Position numbers and translations under genes: made by a program. The notes beneath the pieces were generated by a model that was not told the origin of the DNA, did no database searches, and saw nothing but the letters and a program-made list of their open reading frames with translations. A DNA stretch of 44,259 bases from assembly GCF_017312365.1 (NCBI RefSeq), contig NZ_BLJI01000035.1, positions 1 through 44,259 on the forward strand. Direction: 5' to 3'. Shown here piece after piece: positions 6,562 through 16,100 of this stretch; position 1 is the stretch's first letter; each line of letters starts with the position of its first letter. This DNA comes from Chroococcus sp. FPU101. GTDB lineage: Bacteria > Cyanobacteriota > Cyanobacteriia > Cyanobacteriales > Microcystaceae.

Positions 6562-9084
6562 ATGTCTTCTCATGATATTGTAACTTGGCTAAAAGAACGT
6601 ACTCATCTAACTGTTTTGAGTGATGAGGTTTTAAATGCGATCGCAACTCAACTCGAACAACAAACAATACCTATTTATCAAGATTTAGCGGTAGAAGATA
6701 CTATCCCTGATGGTATATATATTCTTCGTTCGGGATGTCTAGAAAGTAATAGTAAACAGTTTCGGTCTTTGGGTTTAATTCAAGGCTCTATCATCAATAT
6801 TAAATCAGTCTTACTCAACCAACCTTCATTAGAAACTGTAACGACTTTAAGTGAATCTGATGTCTGGTTTCTTAGTTCACTAAAATTACAAGAATTAGTT
6901 AAACAATACTCAGAAATTTCTCAAGCTTTTTCACAGCAACTCGCTAAAGAACTCGAAGAAATCTCACAGAAATTAAATTTTGAACAAGAACGACAGAATT
7001 TATTAAGATCCTATGTTGTTCCTCGTGCCAAACGGGGGATTGTGGGCAAAAGTCGTTATGCTGAAAGATTAAGATCTGATATTAAACAAGCCTTTCAAAG
7101 TCATCAAAATGTTTTAATTTTTGGTGAACCAGGTCTAGAAAAAGACAACATAGCTGCTTTAATTCATTATGGTTCTGCGTGTCGTCATCAACCCATTATT
7201 AAAGTAAATTGTTCAACGCTTAAAGTCAATGGTGTAGAATTATTTGGTCAAGAGGAAGGAAAAATAGGATTATTAGAAGCATTAGAAGAGGGTACATTAA
7301 TTTTAAATAATATCCAAGAACTTCCAAAAGAATTATTTCCCTTTCTTATTGAATTACTTAAAACCAATACATTTAAACCAGTTAGTCGCTTTAATCAATC
7401 AGCTTCAGACAAAATAAGTCAAGCTAGAATCATTATGATTTCTGAAAAAACTTTACCAGAAATAGATCCACTGGTTGGACATTTGATTAAAGTACCACCT
7501 TTACGAGTCAGGAAAGCCGATATAGAAGACCAAGTTAAATATTATATTAATATACTTTGTCAAAGAAAAGGAGTTAAACGCCCCATTGTTACACCAGAAG
7601 CAATCCGAAAATTACAAGCTTATGATTTTCCTAATAATTTAAGAGAATTAGAAAGTTTAGTCGAACGTTCACTGATTCAATTAGGCGGAAATAAGGTTAT
7701 TACTGAAGAAATTATTTGGCCCTCACAAAATAAGAAAAAACAATTTCGTCTCAATTTATTAAATACTTATCCTAGATTACGTCAATTCTTGAGGAGTTCT
7801 TGGTGGACAGATTATATTAATTATCGCTTTACAACTTTTGCTTTTGCGATTGTTGTTATTCTTCTATTTATCGGGCCACAAACTAGAGATAAAAATTTTG
7901 CATTAAACTTATTTTGGGCTTGGTGGTGGCCATTAATTTTAATTGGTTTTCCTTTTGTCGGTCGTGTTTGGTGTTCGGTTTGTCCTTTTATGATTTATGG
8001 AGAAATAACACAAAAACTTTCTTTAAGGTTATTTCCTAGACAATTAAAAAAATGGCCTCGACAAAGTGCTGAAAAATGGGGCGGCTGGTTTTTATATGGT
8101 TTATTTGTTTTAATTTTACTTTGGGAGGAACTTTGGAATTTAGAAAATACAGCTTATTTATCTTCTTGCTTATTGTTATTGATTACTGCGGGTGCGGTGA
8201 TTTTTTCCAGTATTTTTGAAAGACGATTTTGGTGTCGCTATTTATGTCCTATTGGTGGCATGAATGGGATGTTTGCTAAACTGTCAATGACCGAATTAAG
8301 GGCGCAACAGGGAACTTGTTCTGCTGAATGTACGACTTATCAATGTTATAAAGGTGGGCCCCAAAAAGGTGAAGGAATGGAAACAGATGGTTGTCCTTTG
8401 TATTCTCATCCTGCACAATTAGAAGATAACCGCGATTGTGTTTTATGTATGACTTGTTTGAAAGCGTGTCCTCATCGTTCAGTAGAATTTAATTTACGGT
8501 TTCCAGGGATTGAATTATGGACTACTCATGCCGCTAGAAATTATGAAGTAGCATTACTTTTTTTATTACTAGGGGCTGTATTTTTACATCATTTATCTGA
8601 AATTATCTTTCGACTAAAGATAAATTTGAATTTAGAGATATTTTGGATTCATGCAGTGATTTCAACGATTGTCTTATTATTTCCTGTAGTTCTCCCTTTT
8701 ATGGCTCAAAAAGTCATTAGAATTTTTGCTCAAACCAAAAAAGCTTGTAAATCACTTTCATTTATTCAATTAGCTTACGGTTATTTGCCTTTAGTTTTAA
8801 TGGGAAATCTTGCACATTATTTAAAATTATGGCTAGGTGAAGCAGGGAAAATTTTACCTGTTACTTTGGCAACTTTTGGTTTATCGGGTGAAGGTTTACC
8901 GATTTTTGTCGCTCATCCTGCTGTTATTTCTTTTTTACAAGGTTCAGTCCTCATCATAGGTGTAATTACGTCTATTATCTTGACGCAAAAGATAGCTAAA
9001 CAATCTTTTAAATTACTAATTCCTCAGCATTTATCTGTTATTTTAATTACTTTGATGCTTTGGCAAGTTGTCGTCGGATTTTAA
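6562..9084 (+). CDS. cNMP-like sensor / degenerate sigma-54-type AAA+ / NapH-NosR-like 4Fe-4S membrane fusion protein
   Basis: An 840-aa protein with three parts. Residues about 1-130 resemble a cyclic-nucleotide-binding fold (EDTIPDGIYILRSGCLES, then a helix). Residues about 155-390 follow an NtrC-type AAA+ domain, including ELFGQEEG (226-233), PPLRVRKADI and the LREL helix. However, Walker A is GEPGLEKD (188-195), with the second Gly replaced by Glu. Walker B reads LILNNIQELP, with Asn249-Asn250 for Asp-Glu, and the GAFTGA loop is absent. Residues about 420-840 hold several membrane helices with cysteine clusters CSVCP (471), CRYLCP (558), C586-x3-C-x4-C, C611 and CVLCMTCLKACP (626-637), like NapH/NosR/RdxA polyferredoxins. 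It is likely a membrane redox protein with a sensory, non-ATPase head. Its biological role is not known to me. Confidence 0.85.
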   Translation: MSSHDIVTWLKERTHLTVLSDEVLNAIATQLEQQTIPIYQDLAVEDTIPDGIYILRSGCLESNSKQFRSLGLIQGSIINIKSVLLNQPSLETVTTLSESDVWFLSSLKLQELVKQYSEISQAFSQQLAKELEEISQKLNFEQERQNLLRSYVVPRAKRGIVGKSRYAERLRSDIKQAFQSHQNVLIFGEPGLEKDNIAALIHYGSACRHQPIIKVNCSTLKVNGVELFGQEEGKIGLLEALEEGTLILNNIQELPKELFPFLIELLKTNTFKPVSRFNQSASDKISQARIIMISEKTLPEIDPLVGHLIKVPPLRVRKADIEDQVKYYINILCQRKGVKRPIVTPEAIRKLQAYDFPNNLRELESLVERSLIQLGGNKVITEEIIWPSQNKKKQFRLNLLNTYPRLRQFLRSSWWTDYINYRFTTFAFAIVVILLFIGPQTRDKNFALNLFWAWWWPLILIGFPFVGRVWCSVCPFMIYGEITQKLSLRLFPRQLKKWPRQSAEKWGGWFLYGLFVLILLWEELWNLENTAYLSSCLLLLITAGAVIFSSIFERRFWCRYLCPIGGMNGMFAKLSMTELRAQQGTCSAECTTYQCYKGGPQKGEGMETDGCPLYSHPAQLEDNRDCVLCMTCLKACPHRSVEFNLRFPGIELWTTHAARNYEVALLFLLLGAVFLHHLSEIIFRLKINLNLEIFWIHAVISTIVLLFPVVLPFMAQKVIRIFAQTKKACKSLSFIQLAYGYLPLVLMGNLAHYLKLWLGEAGKILPVTLATFGLSGEGLPIFVAHPAVISFLQGSVLIIGVITSIILTQKIAKQSFKLLIPQHLSVILITLMLWQVVVGF

Positions 9085-9386
9085 ACGGTATTTATACCTT
9101 TGCGGTTAAAAATCATTGATAATTATTAATTAATTTAATATTAATTTAGGTTAAAGATAATCTTTTGCAATAAAATATTTTATATAGTGCTAAAGATAGA
9201 TTGAAGTGACCTCATCTCAAGCCCCTCCATTAAAGAATTTCATGTTAATTCGCCATTTTAGTACAATATGACGAGTTTCATCTATCTAAAGGCTTATTTA
9301 CTTAATCAAATTATTCTCAATAATTTTAAAAAAGAATAGTTAAAGCAAAACTGTTTAAACTTACTCATAAATTGATGGAGATTTTT
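9085..9386. other. 302-base AT-rich intergenic region
   Basis: I find no gene here. It contains the half-site TATTCTCAA at 9312-9320, the reverse complement of TTGAGAATA found at 10635, and is otherwise AT-rich with no clear terminator for the long upstream gene. It presumably carries the promoter of the 110-aa gene. Confidence 0.5.
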
Positions 9387-9719
9387 ATGACAATTTCAGA
9401 TCAAGTACAACCCGAAAGTGTACGCTTAGATAACCTGCGCAATGACATCCTCTATTACCTGCTCAATAAAGTTAAACACAGTGAGCAAGGTCAAGATGTG
9501 AGTTTTTCTGCTGAAGATTTCGGAGAAAAAACAGTTAATAAAACTGAAGTACTCGAACATCTAGACCATTTGATCAAAGAAGAAGCAAATCAAGGTGAAA
9601 TAGATAAAGAGGCAGGTAGCCAATCATCTGAGGAGATGTCTTTTTTAATAACCTGTAAAAACGCTCTTATTACTTCTAAAGGAGAAAATTTGGCAAAAGT
9701 TAAGTATTTTAAAGTGTAA
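9387..9719 (+). CDS. Hypothetical acidic protein (110 aa)
   Basis: A 110-aa soluble protein rich in Glu, Asp and Lys; no signal peptide, membrane segment or catalytic motif is visible. The N-terminal part (VRLDNLRNDILYYLLNKVKHSE) looks helical and the middle (NKTEVLEHLDHLIKEEANQGEI) could be a winged-helix-like or helical segment. The start is ATG at 9387, six bases after GGAG. Earlier in-frame TTG and ATG codons at 9372 and 9375 have no ribosome site. It stands alone between a convergent hydrolase gene and the long intergenic region. Family not recognised. Confidence 0.7.
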   Translation: MTISDQVQPESVRLDNLRNDILYYLLNKVKHSEQGQDVSFSAEDFGEKTVNKTEVLEHLDHLIKEEANQGEIDKEAGSQSSEEMSFLITCKNALITSKGENLAKVKYFKV

Positions 9720-9780
9720 ATTATAATTAATATTTATGCTCTAAAATTTCAAATCTTCTATATCAAGTTGCCTTTAGTCA

Positions 9781-10530
9781 TTATGTTTTAGGTGCAGCTT
9801 GATATAGATTAGTTTGAGACATGGCTAAACATTTAGGATGGATAGATTGCCAAAATTTAAGAATCTGAGATCCCACTTGTGGAGCTTGGAAAAAGTGAAA
9901 GAAATGTCGTCCTTCTCGACAGGTTAACAAACAATCACCCTCTTTTAACCACGTGTTCCAACTTTGTAAAGCGTCAACATCTACAATCGGATCATCATTA
10001 CTACCATAAATCATTAAAGGAACTGGGATATTACCCGGTTGAATACTTATCTGTTTAAATAGAGAGTGGGGCGAGAGTGAACATTCTAAATCTTGTTCTA
10101 GAAGAGTAACTAAATCTTGAAGAGTTTGTTGATCCTGATAACCAAATAAATTATACACCATCGTTTTAAAAAGCTTTTCACGGTTCATGAAGAGACGATG
10201 TGTATAATAATGCGCTTGCCAATCTATCGCCGCATCACTCCCCACTGCTAACAGGGTTAAAGATTTGACAGTATTAGGATAGAGACGGGTGTAAAGAAAA
10301 CCGAGTAATCCAGATGTACTATGCCCAATTAAGTGAACTGGCTGCTCTAGTAAATGGATATATTGATGAAGTTGAATAATCGCTTCATCAAAGGAACAAG
10401 CTTTATCCTGATTTTGTTGGTAGTTCCACTGAGTAACAGTAGCTTGACGCGATAGATAAGAAAGCAAGGGATGAGCAAAACACTGTAAACTCGGACTTGT
10501 ATTTAACCAAACGCCATCAGGTGAAGTCAT
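9781..10530 (-). CDS. Alpha/beta hydrolase
   Basis: A 249-aa alpha/beta-hydrolase-fold protein. The nucleophile elbow is GHSTSG (Ser71), the acid is probably in YGSNDDPIVD, and the histidine in EGRHFFHFF near the C-terminus. Substrate is unknown. I chose ATG at 10530 because AAGGA lies about 10 bases upstream; an ATG at 10560 would add ten residues and put the ribosome site inside the coding region. It is divergent from the 193-aa gene at 10839, across a 300-base promoter region with Fur-like half-sites. Confidence 0.85.
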   Translation of the reverse strand: MTSPDGVWLNTSPSLQCFAHPLLSYLSRQATVTQWNYQQNQDKACSFDEAIIQLHQYIHLLEQPVHLIGHSTSGLLGFLYTRLYPNTVKSLTLLAVGSDAAIDWQAHYYTHRLFMNREKLFKTMVYNLFGYQDQQTLQDLVTLLEQDLECSLSPHSLFKQISIQPGNIPVPLMIYGSNDDPIVDVDALQSWNTWLKEGDCLLTCREGRHFFHFFQAPQVGSQILKFWQSIHPKCLAMSQTNLYQAAPKT

Positions 10531-10634
10531 TATTTTTTGTTCCTTGAGAGGGATTAACATATTTAGCTTTCCATTTTCAACATAAAAAAGGCTGATCTTT
10601 TCAATTTTGTTACAATCTGATACAAAAAAAATTA

Positions 10635-10661
10635 TTGAGAATATTTAAGAATTATTTTCAA
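10635..10661. promoter_or_regulatory. Fur-box-like inverted repeat
   Basis: TTGAGAATA (10635-10643), nine bases, TATTTTCAA (10653-10661): 8 of 9 arm positions pair. TGAGAAT half-sites are typical of bacterial iron boxes. A further TTGAGAA is at 10754 and the complement TATTCTCAA is at 9312. The site lies between the divergent hydrolase and 193-aa genes. Binding by Fur or PerR is inference. Confidence 0.4.
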
Positions 10662-10838
10662 TTAGTATAATCGATACTGCTCCTGAGTTAAGTGATAACT
10701 TGATCAAGTTGTAAGTGTTTCAGACACTTATTTCAAATAATCTTAACTCATAATTGAGAATCTATCTTAAGAAGGTTAGCTGAAAAAGCTATAAATGCGA
10801 TGCTGAAGTTGTTCTGAATTTTTTGAGGAAAATCAAGT

Positions 10839-11420
10839 ATGGTTGTGACACTGGATAATACCAAGCGTCAAGCGATCGCTATGGAATTAGCGGATCTTAA
10901 AGCACTACAAGAGTTATTGATTGCTAATGAGCAAAAACTACTACCGATCGCGGGCAGTGACACAGAGATCCAAAATCGCTTGAATGATTTTTTAAGAGAT
11001 GATCAAGAAAATTTAAACGTGATTAACGGCGTTTTAGGTAAATTAGACGGCGGTAGCGTACAACCTAGAGATACAATGGATCAATATATTGAGCAAGTGA
11101 AGCGATTGATGGATGGCGATGAGCTAACTCCCTATCAAAAATTCTCTGCTCATGAACGGATTAAGCATCAAACAGTTATGACGGGCTTAATTGTTCACAA
11201 AGCTTCACAAACAATTGAAGATAATGAGTTGAAAGATGCGATCGCTCCTTTAAATCAAGTTAACTTCAAAAATCGCGCTCATCAAGAACAACTCAAAGGC
11301 ATTTTGGAAGTTTTAGGAACCCGCGAACTGACTGGAAAAGATCCAGATCAAAGCGTCTGGGCAAGAACACAAGATGCAGTAGCGGCATTACGAGGCGTTT
11401 TTGATGGATTAACCCAATAA
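10839..11420 (+). CDS. Conserved helical protein, possibly hemerythrin/ferritin-like (193 aa)
   Basis: A 193-aa protein predicted to be almost wholly helical, with no signal peptide. The segment SAHERIKHQTVMTGLIVHKASQ (about residues 103-124) carries His and Glu residues spaced as on one face of a metal-binding four-helix bundle, and another His/Glu pair occurs in NRAHQEQL. This suggests a hemerythrin (HHE) or ferritin-like fold, but the canonical HxxxE sets are not clearly complete, so metal binding is unproved. A strong terminator follows, and a Fur-like inverted repeat lies about 180 bases upstream, which would suit an iron- or oxygen-related role. Confidence 0.65.
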   Translation: MVVTLDNTKRQAIAMELADLKALQELLIANEQKLLPIAGSDTEIQNRLNDFLRDDQENLNVINGVLGKLDGGSVQPRDTMDQYIEQVKRLMDGDELTPYQKFSAHERIKHQTVMTGLIVHKASQTIEDNELKDAIAPLNQVNFKNRAHQEQLKGILEVLGTRELTGKDPDQSVWARTQDAVAALRGVFDGLTQ

Positions 11421-11436
11421 TTGATTCATTACCTGA

Positions 11437-11471
11437 AAAAACGGTATAGATTAATCGTCTTTACCGTTTTT
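11437..11471 (+). terminator. Rho-independent terminator of the 193-aa gene
   Basis: Stem AAAAACGGTA/TACCGTTTTT closes a 15-base loop containing a small AGA/TCT pairing, and is followed by a T-rich run (TGTTTTTT). It starts 17 bases after the stop codon. Confidence 0.85.
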
Positions 11472-11579
11472 GTTTTTTCTATCAAAAGAGATAACTAAAA
11501 AGCTGTCAAAAAATTTATATTGCTTAATGTATTAGAATATAAAACATATTTTTAATCTGCGTCACCATTTAGAGGGACT

Positions 11580-13097
11580 ATGCAAGATCCCAAACTATCA
11601 AAGCCGTCTCAGTCGTGGGAATCATCTGAGCAAGCACCCTCATATCCAGCAGCCAATAAACGTCAGAAATGGCTACCGATAGCAGGCATTATCTTATTAA
11701 CGATTGGCGGTGTTTGGGGATGGAATAGCTGGAAAACGATTCAAAATGCGGGTAATGATCAAACTTTAGCGGGGCAACCTCCTGCTATGCCCGTTAAACT
11801 GATGACCGTTCAAGCAGGAACCGTAGAAGACAAATCTGAAGTTCTTGGAACCCTAGAAGCGAATCGCGCTGTAACTATTAAATCAGAAGTAGCAGGACGC
11901 ATTAGTAATATTTTAGTCAAAGAAGGCGATCGCGTACAAGCAGGTCAAGTTCTTTATCGACTCGATAGCGAAGATTTAGAGGCGCAACTTTTAGCAGACA
12001 GAGCCAAACTCGAAAATGCTAGAGCCAGACTCACACAACTCGAAGCAGGGAACCGAGTAGAAGATATTGCAGAAGCTCAAGCTCAACTTAGAGAAGCTCA
12101 AGCACGTCTGATTAATGCCAAGTCTGGCGCACCTTCTGAAGAAATTGCTCAAGCACAAGCACAATTAGCCTCAGCACAAGCGAGTGCCGATTTAGCTAAT
12201 CAAAGAGTTAGGCGTTACTCTACTTTAAGGCAAGAAGGCGCAATCTCTGAGGATCAGTATCAAGAATACCTCACCACACAACGTAATGCTAACGCCGCAG
12301 TCCAACAAGCCCAACGCCGAATTACTGAACTACGTAAAGGTAGGCAGTCGGATATTAATGAATTAGCTGCTAGTGTGGAACGAGAAGCCCAAAACCTGAG
12401 ACGAATTGAAAGCGGTTCTCGTGTTGAAGAAATTGCTCAAGGACGAGCCGATGTTGCTGAAGCCACCGCACAAGTTCGACTCGCACAAGTCAATGTTAAT
12501 AAAACACGGGTTGTTGCGCCAATTTCTGGAAAAATCGGCGATATTCCGACAAAAATCGGCGATTATGTTGATGATACAACTGAACTAACCACGGTCACAG
12601 CTAATGATGATTTAGAACTCAATCTATCTATTCCTTTAGAACAAGCGCCTAGACTACGAGTTGGTTTACCTGTAGAAATTTTAGATGCTCAGGGTAAAGT
12701 TGCGGCTACAGGAAGGATTAATTTTATTTCACCAGATGTTAATTCCAGTTCGCAATTAATTTTAGCCAAAGCCGATATCTCAAATCTTAATGGCTCATTA
12801 TTAAACCGTCAGTTTATTGAAGCTAACGTAATTTGGGATCGCAAAACAGGAATTTTAGTACCAACGGCAGCAATATCACGTTTAGGGGGACAAACCTTTG
12901 TTTATGTGGCTCAAAAAGTACCAGCAACCGAGGGAAAACCCGAACAAACGATCGCAAAACAACGCCCTGTCAAACTTGGTAGTTTACAAGGTAATAATTA
13001 TCAAGTCTTAGAAGGCTTAAAAGCTGGAGAAACGATTATCACAGCAGGTTTACTTAATGTCGCTGATGGCGTACCCATTCAACCCATGCCACAATAG
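11580..13097 (+). CDS. RND efflux periplasmic adaptor (membrane fusion protein)
   Basis: A 505-aa HlyD/AcrA-type adaptor that joins an inner-membrane RND pump to an outer-membrane channel. It has a cytoplasmic N-terminus of about 30 residues, one membrane anchor (WLPIAGIILLTIGGVWGW), a lipoyl half-motif (GRISNILVKEGDRVQAGQVL), and an unusually long alpha-helical hairpin (about residues 130-300) with internal repeats RVEDIAEAQAQL, SEEIAQAQAQL and RVEEIAQGRADV. The second lipoyl half (VVAPISGKIGDI) and beta-barrel follow. The permease starts 10 bases after its stop, so they form an operon. No outer-membrane TolC-like gene is in the window. Confidence 0.93.
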   Translation: MQDPKLSKPSQSWESSEQAPSYPAANKRQKWLPIAGIILLTIGGVWGWNSWKTIQNAGNDQTLAGQPPAMPVKLMTVQAGTVEDKSEVLGTLEANRAVTIKSEVAGRISNILVKEGDRVQAGQVLYRLDSEDLEAQLLADRAKLENARARLTQLEAGNRVEDIAEAQAQLREAQARLINAKSGAPSEEIAQAQAQLASAQASADLANQRVRRYSTLRQEGAISEDQYQEYLTTQRNANAAVQQAQRRITELRKGRQSDINELAASVEREAQNLRRIESGSRVEEIAQGRADVAEATAQVRLAQVNVNKTRVVAPISGKIGDIPTKIGDYVDDTTELTTVTANDDLELNLSIPLEQAPRLRVGLPVEILDAQGKVAATGRINFISPDVNSSSQLILAKADISNLNGSLLNRQFIEANVIWDRKTGILVPTAAISRLGGQTFVYVAQKVPATEGKPEQTIAKQRPVKLGSLQGNNYQVLEGLKAGETIITAGLLNVADGVPIQPMPQ

Positions 13098-13107
13098 GGC
13101 CTAAATT

Positions 13108-16100
13108 ATGTTTGTTGACTTTTTTATCAAACGCCCCGTTTTTTCCTCAGTCTGCGCCATCATCATTTTACTGGTGGGATCAATTAGTATTTTCTTGCTC
13201 CCGATTGAACGATTTCCCGATATTAGCCCCACACAAATTCAAGTCACGGCGAATTATGATGGTGCGAGTGCCGAAGTTGTGGAAAATGCCGTTACCAGTA
13301 TTGTTGAACGACAAATCAACGGTGTAGAGGGTCTTAAGTATATTAGTTCTAGTAGCAGTAATAGTGGTACCAGTAGTATTACTGTTACCTTTGATTCCAG
13401 CCGTAATAAAGATTTAGCAGCAGTTGATGTTCAAAATCAAGTGGCAATTGTCGAACCCCAATTACCTGATACAGTACAGCGTAGTGGGGTACAAGTTAGT
13501 AAAGAATCGAATAACATTTTATTGGGGATTGGTTTATTCAGTAACAACAATGAATATGACAATATCTTTTTAAGTAATTACGCGGATCGGTATTTAGTAG
13601 ACGCGCTAAAAAGGGTCGAAGGTGTCGGTAATGTCCGTATTTTTGGGGAGAGACGTTACGCGATGCGCTTGTGGTTAGATCCCAACCGTTTAGCCAGTCG
13701 TAATTTAACGACACAGGATGTTATTGACGCGCTTTCAGAACAGAATATACAGGTAGGGGCAGGAAAATTAGGAGCAGAACCCGCACCCGTTGGTCAAGAA
13801 TATCAGTTTGACTTACGTGCAGTGAGCCAATTAACCGATCCTGGTGAATTTGAGAATTTATTGCTAAAAACCGATGAAAATGGGGCATTAGTTCGGTTTA
13901 GAGATGTAGGACGGGCGGAATTAGGAGCGCAGGATTACGGCTCATTCTTGCGATATCAGGCTAAAGATGCCGTGGGATTGGGAATTTATCAGCTTCCAGG
14001 ATCAAATGCCTTAGATGTGGCTCATAAAGTCAAAGATGAGATGAAAAAGCTTAAAAATGGCTTTCCCCCTAATATTCGATATGAGGTGGCTTTTGATACG
14101 ACGGAATTTGTCGAAGAATCAATGGCTGAAGTATTAAATACGCTTTTGATGGCGGTGGGTTTAGTCGTTTTAGTCATTTTAGTTTTTTTGCAGGACTGGC
14201 GTACTACTTTAATTCCTTCTTTAACCATACCTTTAGCCTTAATTGGTACCTTTGCTTTTGTTAAAGCCCTTAATTTTTCGATTAATAGCTTAACCTTGTT
14301 TGGTTTAACCCTTGCTTCGGGGATGGTAGTCGATGATGCGATTATTGTTGTAGAGCAGATTAGCCGCTACATTCAAGAACAAGGCATGAACCCGAAAGAA
14401 GCAGCAAGTCGGGCAATGAGTGAGTTGTCGAGTGCAGTTATTGCAACTTCTTTAGTATTGATGGCGGTGTTTGTACCTGTCGCTTTTTTCCCAGGCACAA
14501 CAGGGGCGTTATATCGACAGTTTGCCTTAACTATTGCTTTTTCGATTCTGATTTCTACATTTCTCGCCTTAACTCTCACTCCCTCTCTGTGTGGCTTGCT
14601 CTTACGCCAAGGGCAACAACTACCCCGATGGATGGCAGTCCCGTTAGGCAAGTTCAATGATGGGTTAGAATTTACGAGAAGGAAATATCAAGGATCGCTC
14701 TTTTCTTTATCTCGTTTTAAATCAATAATTATCGGCTTATTCATTCTCTTACTGGGTTTTACAGCTTGGTTATATCTAAAAGTACCTACCGCTTTTTTAC
14801 CCGAAGAAGACCAAGGCTATTTTATCACCATCATTCAAGCCCCTGAAGGCGTTTCTCTGCAATATACAAGCCGAGTGATGGAAAAAGTTGAAAAAGAATT
14901 GCTGAGTGTCCCCGAAATTAAAGGGGTTTTCGCGGTGGGTGGTTTTGCCTTTGGTGGAAATACCCCAAACCAAGGCGTTATTTTTTCCACACTTCAACCT
15001 TTTAAAGAACGCCGACAACCGCAACAAACCGCACAAGCAATTATCGGACAACTGTTTGGGAAATTTATGGGTATTCCCGAAGCCCGAATTTTTCCCATTA
15101 ACCCACCTGCAATACAAGGTTTAGGTAATTTTGGCGGATTTGTCTTTCAATTACAAGATCGTCGAGCCAATGGGGATCTGAATTCTTTGGTACAATCGAT
15201 GGGGCAACTGTTGGGTAAAGCGAATCAAACCCCTGGTTTACAACAGGTTTTCAGTACATTTACGGCTAATAGTCCACAGTATCTAATTGATGTCAACCGC
15301 AATAAAGCTAAAGCATTACAAGTTTCTGTGGATGAGATTTTTAATACCCTACAAACGGCGTTAGGGGCATCTTATGTTAATGACTTTACCCTACAACAAA
15401 GAACTTATCGAGTGTATGTACAAGCGGATCAAAAATATCGTTCTAAACCCGAAGATATCACTAAATTGTATGTGCGATCGGCCACAGATCAGATGATTCC
15501 GTTATCCAATTTAGTAACCATTACTTCCACAACTGGCGCACAGAACATTACTCACTTTAACTTATTCCGTGCCATAGAAATCAATGGAAGTGCAGCCCAA
15601 GGTTCTAGTTCTGGGCAAGCGATTCAGTCAATGGAACAATTAGCACAGGAAGTGTTACCGCCTGGTTTTGGTTATGAATGGTCTGGAACGACGCGAGAAG
15701 AGTTAGAATCAGCAGGATTAGCCCCGATTATTTTCAGTTTAGGCTTAGTTTTCGTCTTTTTGGTTTTAGCGGCACAGTACGAAAACTATATCGATCCATT
15801 GATTATCATGCTGGCGGTTCCTCTAGCAATTATGGGAGCATTAATAGCCCAATCTTTAAGGGGATTTCCGAATGATGTCTATTGCCAAATTGGATTAGTT
15901 ATGCTAATTGGGATGGCTAGTAAAAACTCGATTTTAATCGTAGAATTTGCTAATCAGTTACGAGACGAAGGATTACCCATTGCTAAAGCCGCATTAGAAG
16001 CTTCCCAAGAACGTTTACGACCGATTTTAATGACTGCTTTATCGACTTTAATCGGGATTTTTCCCTTAGTCATTGCTACTGGTGCTGGTGCGGGAAGCCG

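Noticed and set aside
14797-15117. Frames on both strands inside the RND permease
   Set aside because: Shadows of a long conserved coding sequence. Other small frames inside this gene were rejected for the same reason.
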